Assembly (NCBI RefSeq): GCF_040256645.1 | Contig: NZ_CP158281.1 | Location: forward strand, 310,001-374,000 | Source of the DNA: Brevibacterium sp. CBA3109 | GTDB taxonomy: Bacteria > Actinomycetota > Actinomycetes > Actinomycetales > Brevibacteriaceae | Length of the DNA: 64,000 bases | Direction of reading: 5' to 3' | In this document: one piece after another, positions 55,506 through 64,000 of the stretch | How the letters are laid out: every line of letters starts with the position of its first letter | How positions within the stretch are numbered: position 1 is the first letter of the stretch | Notes under the pieces: generated by a model | Told to the model about the DNA's origin: nothing | Database searches by the model: none | The model's input: only the letters and a program-made list of their open reading frames with translations | Translations under genes and position numbers: made by a program

Positions 55506-56279
55506 TCATGTCTCGACGACCCATGGGGGAGGCGTCTTATCGAAGAAGGCCTGCATCCCCGCTTTGGCGGCGCTGCTGGAGAAGAACTGTCCGGACAGGT
55601 CGATCATCTCGGCTTCACGGCTGTCCATCGCTGCGAGCACGGCCCGGTTGACGATCGACTTCGACGCGGCCAGTGCCTGCGGGGCTCCCTTGCGCAGATC
55701 GGTCAGGATGTCGTCGACAACGTCATCGACGCTGGGCCCGTCGGCGGGCAGAGCGTGGGTGATGAAGCCCGCAGCCATCGCCTCCTGAGCCGTCACGGTG
55801 CGGGCGCGCAGCAGCCAGTCCGCGGCCGTCCTGTCGTCGAGGCGGGCCAGCACGACAGGGGCGATCATCGCCGCGACCACTCCGATCCTGACCTCGCTGA
55901 GGCCGAAGGTGGCCTGTGGGCCCGCCACGACCATGTCGCAGGCGGCGGTGAATCCCATACCGCCGGCGCGGACATGTCCGTTGATGGCACCGATGACCGG
56001 CTTCGGACATGTCAGCAAACGACGAATGACTGAGTTGGCCGCCTGCGCGCGGGCACGTGGGTCGGCTGTCTTGGAGCTGCCCTTGAGATCGGCGCCGGCG
56101 CTGAAGACGGTGCCGGTGTGGGTGAGGACGAGGCTGCGCACAGTCTCGTCCTCAACGGCTTGGCTGATGCCCTCGTCGATGCCCTCAAGCAGTGCTTCGC
56201 TGATGGCATTGCGGTTGCCGGGTGAGTCGAGTGTGATCGTGGCAGTCGACCCTTTGACCGTATACGTCACGACGCTCAT
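55506..56279 (-). CDS. enoyl-CoA hydratase/isomerase family protein, EchA7-like
   Basis: A 257-residue crotonase-fold protein. Oxyanion-hole loops are FSAGADLKGS and GHVRAGGMGFTAACDMVVAG. Compared with classical enoyl-CoA hydratase, the Glu of the first catalytic position (GGGxELA) is replaced by Gly (AGGMGFT), while the second Glu is kept in FGLSEVRIGV. A plain two-glutamate hydratase mechanism is therefore unlikely without another residue. The start overlaps the carboxylase alpha stop by ATGA. Context and type resemble M. tuberculosis EchA7, which as I recall lies beside accA2/accD2. Confidence 0.85.
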   Translation of the reverse strand: MSVVTYTVKGSTATITLDSPGNRNAISEALLEGIDEGISQAVEDETVRSLVLTHTGTVFSAGADLKGSSKTADPRARAQAANSVIRRLLTCPKPVIGAINGHVRAGGMGFTAACDMVVAGPQATFGLSEVRIGVVAAMIAPVVLARLDDRTAADWLLRARTVTAQEAMAAGFITHALPADGPSVDDVVDDILTDLRKGAPQALAASKSIVNRAVLAAMDSREAEMIDLSGQFFSSSAAKAGMQAFFDKTPPPWVVET

Positions 56280-58402
56280 TCCTGTCCCTCCTCCGGTTCA
56301 GACTCCTCGGCGATCACGGCGAGCATCATCCCCATGTCGACCTGATCGCCTGCAGACACGCGCAGCTCTTCGACGATGCCTGCTGCGTCAGTCGTGATCG
56401 CGTGTTCCATCTTCATCGCTTCGAGCCAGATGACCTTCTGTCCCGCGGTGACCGTGTCACCGACGGCAGCGCCGACCCGGATCACGGTTCCCGGCATCGG
56501 AGCCAGCAGGCTGCCCGGCGCGACGACCGCCTGCGGGTCGGTGAAACGTTCGGCCTCGACCAGGGTGAGAGATGTCGCCGAGGTGGACACGAGCATGCGT
56601 CGTCCATGCCGGGTGACGTGGAAGCGTCGTTCGATCCCATCGATGCTCAACCGCACCGTCGAGGGATCCACCGAGACCACGTCGACCTGTGAGCCCTCTG
56701 GCATCGAGTCGGAAGAGACCTCCCAGCGATCCCGGCGCTGGCGGTAGATGATCGGATGGTCGTGCCCGTCGATGGTGTAGGCGCGGGTGCGCCAGTCCGG
56801 ATGGAACAGGCGCCAGCCGCCGATGCGGGGGCGCGGATTGTCCCGTGCGATCGACTCGGCGAGGGCGGATTCAGCACTCTCCGTCCCTCCCGTGGAGACG
56901 ACGTCCTCAGGGCCGGCGACACCGCCCTCGGCGCGTGCCGCCGCCGTTGACAGGGCCGCGGCGATCGCGGATGTGGCCAGGGTCGCCTCGTCGACCAGTC
57001 GGTCGAAGACCTCCGGGTGCTCTGGCAGGTAGGACGTAGCCGTGTACCCGGCCAGGAAGTCGGCCTCCCGCAGCACTCGGACAAGGAGGTCGACGTTCGT
57101 GCGGGGACCGTCCCAGCTCATCCGCGCCAGGGACGCGGCGAGGACTCGCGCCGCGGCCTCACGGGTGGTTGCAACCCCGATGACCTTGGCGATCATCGGA
57201 TCGTAGTAGGTGCTGATGGTTTCGCCGGCTTCGACCCCGGCATCGACGCGGACACTCGGGCGTCCCGGTTCCGGCAGGGTGAAACGAGTTTCGGTGCCGG
57301 GAATGTCGAAGGCTCGCACGGGACCTGCCTGCGGGGCCCAGTCATCTGCCGGATCTTCGGCATAGAGGCGGACTTCGATGGCATGGCCGCTGGCTGTGGG
57401 CTCGGTGCCGGTGAGGGAGCCGCCTGCGGCCAGGTCGAGCTGGAGCCCGACGAGGTCGAGTCCGGTGGTGCATTCGGTGACGGGGTGTTCGACCTGGAGG
57501 CGGGTGTTCATTTCCAGGAAGTAGAAGGACCCGTCGGCATCGGCAAGGAACTCCACGGTCCCGGCGCCCACATATCCGATCCGAGACACGGCGTTGCGGG
57601 CGGCCTCGTAGAGACGGTCCCTCATTGCTTGGCCGTGCCGTTCGACGAGCGGCGCCGGGGCCTCTTCGACGACCTTCTGGTGCCGGCGTTGGATCGAGCA
57701 TTCGCGCTCGCCCACCGCCCATGCTGTCCCTGCCCGGTCGCCGAAGACCTGCACCTCGATGTGGTGGCCGGTGGGAATGTAGCGTTCACAGAAGACGGTG
57801 GAGTCGCCGAAGGCGCTCGCGGCTTCGCGGGAGGCCGCGGCCACGGTCTCGGTGAGCTCGTCCAGGTTCTCCACCACGCGCATTCCGCGCCCGCCGCCGC
57901 CGGACGAGGCCTTGACGAGGACCGGCAGCTGGGCCTCGGTGATGGATTCCGGGTCCAGCTCCTTGAGGACGGGAACTCCGGCCTCTTCCATCAGTCGCTT
58001 CGATTCGACCTTGGAGCCCATCTGCTCGATGGACTCCGGATCGGGTCCGATCCACACCAGCCCGGCGTCGACGACGGCGCGGGCGAACTCGGCGTTCTCG
58101 GACAGGAACCCGTACCCGGGGTGGATGGCGTCGGCGCCCATGGACTGTGCCGCGGCGATGACGAGGTCACCGCGCAGGTAGGTCTCCGACGGTGACGTTC
58201 CGGGCAGACGGACGGCGACATCGGCCTCGGCGACGAAGGCAGCGTGCTCATCTGCGTCGGAGAACACGGCGGCGGTGCCGACGCCGCGGGCCCGGCAGGC
58301 TGCGAAGACGCGACGGCTGATCTCGCCTCGGTTGGCGACGAGGACTCGGGTGATGGGGCGTGTGGTGGCTGCTGTCGGTTGTGCATTCATGAGGGCACTC
58401 AC
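56276..58402 (-). CDS. acyl-CoA carboxylase alpha subunit (biotin carboxylase + BCCP)
   Basis: A 708-residue protein. Biotin carboxylase N-domain: RVLVANRGEISRRVFAACR, GYGFLSENAEFARAV. ATP-grasp: SSGGGGRGMRVV, ECSIQRRHQKVVEEAPAP and FLEMNTRLQVEHPVTE. The C-terminal biotinyl domain has MPGTV and the biotin Lys at about 664 in LEAMKMEHA. It is of the LiuD/AtuF/AccA2 type and carboxylates biotin for the beta subunit encoded just upstream. The GTG start overlaps the beta-subunit stop. Confidence 0.93.
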   Translation of the reverse strand: MSALMNAQPTAATTRPITRVLVANRGEISRRVFAACRARGVGTAAVFSDADEHAAFVAEADVAVRLPGTSPSETYLRGDLVIAAAQSMGADAIHPGYGFLSENAEFARAVVDAGLVWIGPDPESIEQMGSKVESKRLMEEAGVPVLKELDPESITEAQLPVLVKASSGGGGRGMRVVENLDELTETVAAASREAASAFGDSTVFCERYIPTGHHIEVQVFGDRAGTAWAVGERECSIQRRHQKVVEEAPAPLVERHGQAMRDRLYEAARNAVSRIGYVGAGTVEFLADADGSFYFLEMNTRLQVEHPVTECTTGLDLVGLQLDLAAGGSLTGTEPTASGHAIEVRLYAEDPADDWAPQAGPVRAFDIPGTETRFTLPEPGRPSVRVDAGVEAGETISTYYDPMIAKVIGVATTREAAARVLAASLARMSWDGPRTNVDLLVRVLREADFLAGYTATSYLPEHPEVFDRLVDEATLATSAIAAALSTAAARAEGGVAGPEDVVSTGGTESAESALAESIARDNPRPRIGGWRLFHPDWRTRAYTIDGHDHPIIYRQRRDRWEVSSDSMPEGSQVDVVSVDPSTVRLSIDGIERRFHVTRHGRRMLVSTSATSLTLVEAERFTDPQAVVAPGSLLAPMPGTVIRVGAAVGDTVTAGQKVIWLEAMKMEHAITTDAAGIVEELRVSAGDQVDMGMMLAVIAEESEPEEGQE

Positions 58403-59994
58403 ATCCTGAAGATTCCGTAGGACCGATCGGACTCGATCGGGGCGTTGGCGATGGCAGACAACGAGAGACCGAGGACGGTGCGGCTGTCGCGGGGGTCGAT
58501 GATCCCATCGTCGTAGACGAGGCCGGAGAGGAAGAGCGGCAAGGATTCGTCATCGATCTGCTTCTCGGTCGCGGCCCTGCGGACCTCGAGGGTCTCTGCG
58601 TCGATGGGCTTGCCCCGTGCCTGCGCGGAGGCCTTGGCCACCGAGGTCACGACATCGGCCAACTGTGCTCCGCCCATGACCGCGGACTTCGCCGAGGGCC
58701 AGGTGAAGAGGAACCGGGGATCGAAGGCCCGCCCGCACATGCCGTAGTGCCCGGCCCCGTAGGAGGAGCCGATGAGCAGGGAGATGTGGGGCACGGTCGA
58801 GGTGGAGACCGCGTTGACCATCATCGAGCCGTGCTTGATGATGCCGCCTTCCTCATAGCTGCGCCCGACCATATAGCCGGTGGTGTTGTGGAGGAAGATC
58901 AGGGGTGTGCCCTGGCGGTTGGCGATCTGGATGAACTGGGTCGTCTTCTGCGCCTCCTCGCTGAAGATGACTCCCTTCGCGTTCGCGATGATCCCGACCG
59001 GGTACCCGTGGATCCGGCCCCAGCCGGTGACCATGCCGGCCCCGTAGAGCGGTTTGAATTCATCGAAGTCGGAGCCGTCGACGATGCGGGCGATGACATC
59101 ACGCGGATCGAAGGGGATCTTGAGGTCTTCCGGCACGATGCCCAGCAGCTCCTCTTGGCTGTGCACCGGAGCCACCGCCGGTCCCGGTGTAGGACCCTGT
59201 TTGCGGTGGTTGAGGCGGGCGACGACGCGACGGCCGATGCGCAGCGCATCCGGTTCGTCGACGGCGAAGTGATCGGCCAGCCCGCTGGTGCGGGCATGCA
59301 TCGAGGCCCCACCCAAGGACTCATCGTCACTGATCTCACCCGTGGCGGCCTTGACCAGTGGGGGACCTCCGAGGAAGACCTTCGACTGGCCATCGATCAT
59401 GATGACGTGATCGCTCATGCCCGGCAGGTAGGCGCCACCGGCCGTCGAATTGCCGAAGACGAGGGAGATCGTGGGAATGCCGGCCTTGGACAGTTCGGCC
59501 AGGCGGCGGAAGGAATCACCGCCGGGAATGAACACCTCGCTCTGGGTGGGCAGGTTCGCTCCGCCCGACTCGACGAGTGAGATGAAGGGCAGCTCGTTCT
59601 TCAGCGCGATGTCCATGATGCGCAGCTGCTTCTTCAGCGTGAAGGGGTTCGAGGTGCCGCCAGCGATCGTGGGGTCATTGGCCAGAACGACGCATTCGAC
59701 GCCGGAGACCGTGCCGATTCCGCCGATGACGCTGGCTCCGACGGGGAAGTCCGACCCCCAGGCGGCGAAGGGGCAGAGTTCGAGGAAGGGGGTGTCACGG
59801 TCGAGGAGCAGCTCGATGCGCTCCCGGGCGGTGAGCTTGCCGCGGTCGCGGTGCCGGGCGACGGCGCGCTCGCCCCCCGCAGCAGCGAGTTGGGCGAAGA
59901 CCTCGTCGGTGTCGGCCAGTTTGGCCTCCATCGCCGCTGTGGCCCGCTGATACTCTTCGGAGTTCTTATCGAGAGTGGTGGACAGGACTGTCAT
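58399..59994 (-). CDS. acyl-CoA carboxylase beta subunit (carboxyltransferase)
   Basis: A 531-residue biotin-dependent carboxyltransferase of the LiuB/AtuC/AccD2 type. N-half: RHRDRGKLTARERIELLLD, VIGGIGTVSGVECVVLANDPTIAGG, SLVESGGANLPTQSEVF and GNSTAGGAYLPGMSD. C-half: GVIFSEEAQKTTQFIQ, TPLIFLHNTTGYMVG and GSSYGAGHYGMCGRAF. The GAGHY...GRAFDPRFLF pattern is that of methylcrotonyl- or geranyl-CoA-type enzymes rather than propionyl-CoA carboxylase. The exact substrate is not proven. The ATG at 59994 is the family start. Confidence 0.93.
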   Translation of the reverse strand: MTVLSTTLDKNSEEYQRATAAMEAKLADTDEVFAQLAAAGGERAVARHRDRGKLTARERIELLLDRDTPFLELCPFAAWGSDFPVGASVIGGIGTVSGVECVVLANDPTIAGGTSNPFTLKKQLRIMDIALKNELPFISLVESGGANLPTQSEVFIPGGDSFRRLAELSKAGIPTISLVFGNSTAGGAYLPGMSDHVIMIDGQSKVFLGGPPLVKAATGEISDDESLGGASMHARTSGLADHFAVDEPDALRIGRRVVARLNHRKQGPTPGPAVAPVHSQEELLGIVPEDLKIPFDPRDVIARIVDGSDFDEFKPLYGAGMVTGWGRIHGYPVGIIANAKGVIFSEEAQKTTQFIQIANRQGTPLIFLHNTTGYMVGRSYEEGGIIKHGSMMVNAVSTSTVPHISLLIGSSYGAGHYGMCGRAFDPRFLFTWPSAKSAVMGGAQLADVVTSVAKASAQARGKPIDAETLEVRRAATEKQIDDESLPLFLSGLVYDDGIIDPRDSRTVLGLSLSAIANAPIESDRSYGIFRM

Positions 59995-60049
59995 GGGATT
60001 CGCTCCGGTTCGGTCGTAGCTCAGGTGGTCAAAGTTCTGCTTCGTCTGT

Positions 60050-61894
60050 TCAGCTCTCGCCTGCTGCGGCATCCGACCCGGACGACGCCGAGGCGGGCGT
60101 GTGCTCGGCGGTGAAGAAGTCATCCAAGTTGACGGATCCTGCGATGTCGGCGTCGACGGTGATGCTGCGACTGCGCAGCCACTCCGCCACACCCTTCGCC
60201 TGCGGGTCGAATCGGGCCCCGTAGGCCACGCCTTCTCCTAGTGCCCCGTGCACGACGAAGTTGACGGCGCGGAGGTTGGGCAGCTCCACCCGGTCGAGGG
60301 CGGCGTCGGCGAATTCGGGCAGTAGACGCCGCAGTGCATCGTGGGTCAGTTCGGATCGCAGCCACTGCCAGGCGGCTTCGGTGCGCGCCCACAATCCGAT
60401 GTTGGCCGTTCCGCCCTTGTCACCGCTGCGGCCGCCGAAGAGCCGGCCCAGCGGAAGGGTGACGTCCGTGGTGCCTGACCGGTGGGCGGGAGCCGGGGTT
60501 TGGGAACCTGCCGGGGCCGATGTCCGGCCATTAGCCGGAGCTGGACTGTGCGCATCCAGCGACGTCGGTTCGAGCCCGCGGAATTCGGTTGGTGCGGGAA
60601 TCGTCAGTGATGTCTCATCGTCATGGTGGGTTCGATGGATGGGCTCGGACTGAGACACCTTTCCGGGGCGGAACCGGCCGTAGACCGAGGCTTCGCCGGG
60701 TGGTGCTGCCACGAAGAATCCGGGAACGGTGCCGAGGGCGAATTCGACGAGCAGGTTCGCGAACTGTCGGCCGACCGTCTTCGGGTCCCGATCACGTGCG
60801 ACGAGGCTCAGGCGTGCGCTCGCCTCTTCCTGGACGTTCGCGTCGGCACGGTCGGTGCGCGCGAGGGTCCACTCCATGTTGTGGGGACGGGGGAGACCGG
60901 AGAGCTCAAGGGCGTGGGCGAACTGTGCCTGGACGAGGTCTGCTTTGGCCTCGGCATCGAGCCCGGTGAGGTAGGCGGTGATCTCCTGGCGGAAGCCTCC
61001 GATCTCAGTGATGGAGACCTTGAGCTCCGGTGGTGGGGCTTCACCGCGCACACCGTCCAGGCGCACGCGGTCGTCGCCGAGGTCGGTCACGGTGATCGTA
61101 TCCAGGCGCACGGTGGCATCGGGTCCGGCATAGCGGGCTCCGCTGACTTCGTAGAGCAGTTGGGAGACGACGGTCTCTGCAGTCACGGCGCCACTGGTGC
61201 CGGCCGGTTTGGTGATGACGCAGCTGCCGTCGGCTTCGATCTCTGCGATCGGGAACCCGGGCCGGCGCAAGTCCGGGATCTCGGTGAAGAAGGAGAAGTT
61301 GCCGCCGGTGGCCTGCATCCCGCATTCGATGACATGTCCGGCTGCCATGGCTGCGGCCAGCTGGTCGTAGTCCTCGCGGGCCCAGTTGTGGAACCAAGCG
61401 GCGGGTCCGGTCACCAGAGCGGCATCGGTGACGCGACCGGTGACGACGATGCGTGCCCCGGCCCGCAGTGCTTCGGTGATTCCGAATCCGCCGAGGTAGG
61501 CGTTGGCTGCCAGCGGTGTGCCCAGTCCCAGTGTGTTCGCGCGGTCGGTGAGGTCATCGCCGTCGATATGGGCCACAGGGATCTCGAGGCCGGCCTCGTG
61601 TGCGGCGGTGCGGATGGCTTCGGCCAGGCCGGCAGGATTCATGCCCCCGGCGTTGACGACGACCCGTGCCTGTGAGCCTGCGATCGTGTGCAGCTGCTCG
61701 GTGAGCTGGGACAGGAACGTGCTGGCATAGCCCCGCTCCGGGTCCTTCGCTTTCTGCCGTGCGAGGATCAGCATGGTGAGCTCGGCGAGGTAGTCACCGG
61801 TGATGACATCGACTCCGGCTTCGACCATTTCTGCGAAGGCGGAGAACCTATCGCCGAAGAAGCCCGAAGCATTTCCGATTCTGAGCGTCGTCAT
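60050..61894 (-). CDS. DUF1446 / AtuA-like protein
   Basis: A 614-residue protein. Residues 1 to about 440 are the DUF1446 domain: LRIGNASGFFGDRFSAFAEM, GDYLAELTMLILARQ, VVVNAGGMNPAGLAEAIR, GARIVVTGRVTDAAL and the CGMQATGGNFSFF loop. The C-terminal AtuA-like ferredoxin-fold part begins LGRLFGGRSGDKGGTANIGLWAR and ends LPNLRAVNFVVHGALGEGV. A Pro/Ala-rich linker (about 440-480) joins them. AtuA is required for acyclic terpene use in Pseudomonas, but its reaction is not known. GGAGGTGA lies before the ATG. It leads the carboxylase operon. Confidence 0.88.
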   Translation of the reverse strand: MTTLRIGNASGFFGDRFSAFAEMVEAGVDVITGDYLAELTMLILARQKAKDPERGYASTFLSQLTEQLHTIAGSQARVVVNAGGMNPAGLAEAIRTAAHEAGLEIPVAHIDGDDLTDRANTLGLGTPLAANAYLGGFGITEALRAGARIVVTGRVTDAALVTGPAAWFHNWAREDYDQLAAAMAAGHVIECGMQATGGNFSFFTEIPDLRRPGFPIAEIEADGSCVITKPAGTSGAVTAETVVSQLLYEVSGARYAGPDATVRLDTITVTDLGDDRVRLDGVRGEAPPPELKVSITEIGGFRQEITAYLTGLDAEAKADLVQAQFAHALELSGLPRPHNMEWTLARTDRADANVQEEASARLSLVARDRDPKTVGRQFANLLVEFALGTVPGFFVAAPPGEASVYGRFRPGKVSQSEPIHRTHHDDETSLTIPAPTEFRGLEPTSLDAHSPAPANGRTSAPAGSQTPAPAHRSGTTDVTLPLGRLFGGRSGDKGGTANIGLWARTEAAWQWLRSELTHDALRRLLPEFADAALDRVELPNLRAVNFVVHGALGEGVAYGARFDPQAKGVAEWLRSRSITVDADIAGSVNLDDFFTAEHTPASASSGSDAAAGES

Positions 61895-62026
61895 GATGTC
61901 ACCTCCCGTGTGGTGCGGGGGAGAGTGAAGAGCTCATGAGCGGTGGAGGCGTCCATGTCAGCGATCCTTCCTGTCGCGAAGTCCGGGCGAGAGCCCGTCG
62001 AATTCATGCTGGCACACTTTTCGGCC

Positions 62027-62048
62027 ACAATCAATCACGCTTGATTGT
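62027..62048. promoter_or_regulatory. palindromic operator in the carboxylase/dehydrogenase divergent region
   Basis: ACAATCAA (62027-62034) and TTGATTGT (62041-62048) form a perfect 8-bp dyad with the 6-nt spacer TCACGC, in an AT-rich patch. It is 133 bp from the DUF1446 start and 140 bp from the acyl-CoA dehydrogenase start. It probably binds the cluster's TetR regulator. Confidence 0.6.
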
Positions 62049-62187
62049 TTTGGTTTTTGTCGATAATGTGTTGTCCGTCACCGTCGGATCGGCGGCACTG
62101 AGTCTGTCGACGTTGCCGATCCTTCGCCGGCAGACCGCCGCCTGGCGGTCCTCAGGCCGCCTGGGGAGAATGATCGAAAGGATCCCG

Positions 62188-63336
62188 ATGACAGAATCAG
62201 ACACTGAACTTCAGCAGTTCCGCGCGAGCGTACGTGCCTTCTGCGACAAGGAGATCGTCCCGCGGATGGAGGAGTGGGAAGCCGCCGGCACCTTCGACGC
62301 GCATGAGCTGTTCTCCAAGCTGGCGGCGCAGGGTTTCCTCGGTCTCAGCCATGATGTCGCCGATGGCGGCGAGAGTGCCCCGATGGAGTACCAGCGGGTT
62401 TTCGCCGAGGAACTGGCCCGGGGCAACACTGCGGGAATCTCGATGGCCATCAATGTGCAGATGCACATGGCCACCCCTTCGCTTGCCGAGTTCGGATCCC
62501 AGGAGCTCAAGGACAAATACCTCCGACCGGCTCTCGAGGGCCGTCAGGTGGCCGCGATCGCCGTCACCGAACCGGGTGCCGGCTCAGATGTCGCGACCTT
62601 GTCCACTCGGGCCCGGCGTGAGGGAGATGACTGGGTGATCTCGGGATCGAAGGTCTACATCACCAATGGCACGCAGGCCGACTGGTTCTGCATGCTCGTG
62701 CGCACCTCGGATGAGGGCGGTTACAGGGGCATGTCGCAGATCATCGTGCCGGCCAACACCCCGGGATTTGAAGTTGCACGGAAGCTGGACAAACTCGGCA
62801 ACCGCGCCTCCGACACGGTGGAGCTGCGACTCGATGAGGTACGTGTGCCTGTCTCGAACACCATCGGAGAGATCGGTCGTGGGTTCCAGCAGCAGATGGG
62901 CCAGTTCGTGTTGGAGAGGCTCTCCGTGTGCTTCACCGCGGTCGGGGCCTGCGAATGGGCTCTGGCCAAGACACAGGAGTACATAAAGACCAGAGAAGTC
63001 TTCGGCGCACCACTGGCAACACGGCAGTACCCGGTGTTCCGCCTGACCGAACTCTCCGCCCAGTTGGAGTTGCTGCGCGCGCTCAACGCACAGATGTGCC
63101 AGAAGTTCGAGGCGGGGGAGAACATCACCCGTGAGGCGACGATCGGAAAGCTCACCGCCGGTCGGCTCATGCGCGAGGTCGCCGATGCCGCGCTCCAATA
63201 CCACGGCGGAATGGGATACATGGAGGAGAACTGGACCAGCCGGTTCTACCGCGACGTTCGACTGTCTTCGATCGGCGGCGGCGCCGATGAGGTCATGTTG
63301 CAGGTTCTTTCCCGAATTGATGGTTACACCGTTTGA
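62188..63336 (+). CDS. acyl-CoA dehydrogenase, isovaleryl/long-chain-type catalytic base
   Basis: A 382-residue acyl-CoA dehydrogenase. VAAIAVTEPGAGSDVATLST and WVISGSKVYITNGTQADWF bind flavin and substrate. The C-terminal position used by short-chain enzymes reads SIGGGADEVM, so it lacks the usual Glu. A Glu is present in FVLERLSVCF, the place used by isovaleryl-CoA and long-chain dehydrogenases. This suits a branched acyl-CoA. The ATG at 62188 follows GAAAGGATCCCG. It is divergent from the carboxylase operon and 33 bp before the acyl-CoA synthetase gene. Confidence 0.92.
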   Translation: MTESDTELQQFRASVRAFCDKEIVPRMEEWEAAGTFDAHELFSKLAAQGFLGLSHDVADGGESAPMEYQRVFAEELARGNTAGISMAINVQMHMATPSLAEFGSQELKDKYLRPALEGRQVAAIAVTEPGAGSDVATLSTRARREGDDWVISGSKVYITNGTQADWFCMLVRTSDEGGYRGMSQIIVPANTPGFEVARKLDKLGNRASDTVELRLDEVRVPVSNTIGEIGRGFQQQMGQFVLERLSVCFTAVGACEWALAKTQEYIKTREVFGAPLATRQYPVFRLTELSAQLELLRALNAQMCQKFEAGENITREATIGKLTAGRLMREVADAALQYHGGMGYMEENWTSRFYRDVRLSSIGGGADEVMLQVLSRIDGYTV

Positions 63337-63369
63337 ACCCCACCGTTCGACCCCAATGAAGAGGACGAA

Positions 63370-64000
63370 ATGAAATCCGATACGACCAGAATCGATGACT
63401 ACGATCTCAACTTGGCCCGGCGCAACACCGTCGGTGATGCGCTGACTCGCGCGGCGGAGAAGTCCCCGCGGAAGACCGCGGTCATCGACGGTGATCGCCG
63501 CGTCACCTATGCACAGCTCGAACACGACGCCGAGGCGATCGCCCGGGGGTTGCTTGAGCTGCCGGATGCGCCCGAGCAGGGTGAGCCCGTTGCTGTCATC
63601 GTCGCCAACAGCTACGAGTTTCTGCCGATCTACTTTGCCATTGCGAAGGCGGGTCGAGTGGTTCTGCCGATCAACTACGGTCTCACTGCCGACGACATTG
63701 CTTGGATCCTCGATGATGCGGGCGCCAGCCTGGTCTTCGTCGATGATGCGATGCTCCCGCTCGTCGACGCCGCAGTGAAGCTCGGCACGACGATCAGGAC
63801 CGCCGTCGTCCGCTCCTCAGGGACCGCCACGATCGGATCCGCAGAGACCGATGGAACGAGCACTCAGGCAGATGCGTCTTCCGCCTACCAGCGTCGGGAC
63901 CTGTCGGAGCTGCTCGCGACCCCGGTTGATGAGGAGTTGAGAATACTCATCGGCAGCGACGACGTCGTCCAGTGCATGTACACCTCGGGTACGACCGGTC
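63370..64000 (+). CDS. AMP-dependent acyl-CoA synthetase, truncated by window end
   Basis: The first 210 residues of an ANL-family acid-CoA ligase. RRNTVGDALTRAAEKSPRKT then AVIDGDRRVTYAQLE, and IVANSYEFLPIYFAIAKAGR then VVLPINYGL are typical. The window ends in the ATP-binding loop VQCMYTSGTTG. The gene continues beyond base 64000. The segment around residues 140-175 is Ser/Thr/Ala-rich and longer than usual. As part of the carboxylase cluster it probably activates the free acid substrate. GAGGACGAA precedes the ATG. Confidence 0.9.
   Translation, partial: MKSDTTRIDDYDLNLARRNTVGDALTRAAEKSPRKTAVIDGDRRVTYAQLEHDAEAIARGLLELPDAPEQGEPVAVIVANSYEFLPIYFAIAKAGRVVLPINYGLTADDIAWILDDAGASLVFVDDAMLPLVDAAVKLGTTIRTAVVRSSGTATIGSAETDGTSTQADASSAYQRRDLSELLATPVDEELRILIGSDDVVQCMYTSGTTG

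Overview
The window is a 64 kb piece of a high-GC actinobacterial chromosome with dense genes, little spacing and no rRNA or tRNA gene that I could recognise. Gene content fits a salt-tolerant aerobic actinobacterium. Brevibacterium is my best guess, but this is inference from gene content and base composition, not from a marker gene. The main evidence is an ectABC operon, a riboswitch-controlled glycine cleavage operon, an FdxA-type ferredoxin, a LytR-CpsA-Psr protein, and many acyl-CoA enzymes.

Layout. 0-5.2 kb: an AbiEi/DUF559-like protein, a small membrane protein, a YtcJ-like amidohydrolase and a membrane acyltransferase. 5.2-10.5 kb: an acyl-CoA operon (CoA transferase, acyl-CoA dehydrogenase, SDR) divergent from a LysR regulator, then another SDR. 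10.6-17.3 kb: tandem operator-like repeats, a glycine riboswitch, gcvP-gcvT-gcvH and L-serine ammonia-lyase. 17.3-20.4 kb: ectABC, with a promoter placed so that ectA could be leaderless, followed by a decayed surface-protein tail. 21-38.6 kb: mixed housekeeping genes (glycerophosphodiesterase, flavin-split-barrel protein, DUF255 thioredoxin-fold protein, ABC-class ATPase, M18 and M13 peptidases, LMW-PTP, CopC, luciferase-like oxidoreductase, RarA).

38.6-45.8 kb is the most unusual region. An intact quinone-dependent D-lactate dehydrogenase (dld, + strand) and an intact MFS transporter (- strand) face each other. Between them lie small cargo modules: an XRE/membrane pair, a ferredoxin/reductase pair and a universal stress protein. 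Two of the three module boundaries carry a broken copy of the dld 3' end. The first broken copy is joined tail-outward to a broken copy of the MFS 3' end. This looks like repeated accretion or duplication-deletion at one site.

46-54.8 kb: LytR-CpsA-Psr protein, FdxA, phosphoglucomutase, rhodanese, DUF421, small stress-type proteins, an FAD reductase and a TagG/TagH-like polysaccharide ABC exporter. 54.8-64 kb: a catabolic acyl-CoA carboxylase cluster (TetR, enoyl-CoA hydratase-like, biotin-carrying alpha subunit, carboxyltransferase, DUF1446/AtuA-like), divergent from an acyl-CoA dehydrogenase and an acyl-CoA synthetase cut by the window end. A strong palindrome lies between the divergent arms.

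Functionally, the gcv-sda block turns glycine into one-carbon units and deaminates serine to pyruvate. ectABC makes the compatible solute ectoine. The terminal cluster probably activates, dehydrogenates, carboxylates and hydrates a branched acid. No phage, integrase, insertion sequence or CRISPR array was seen.
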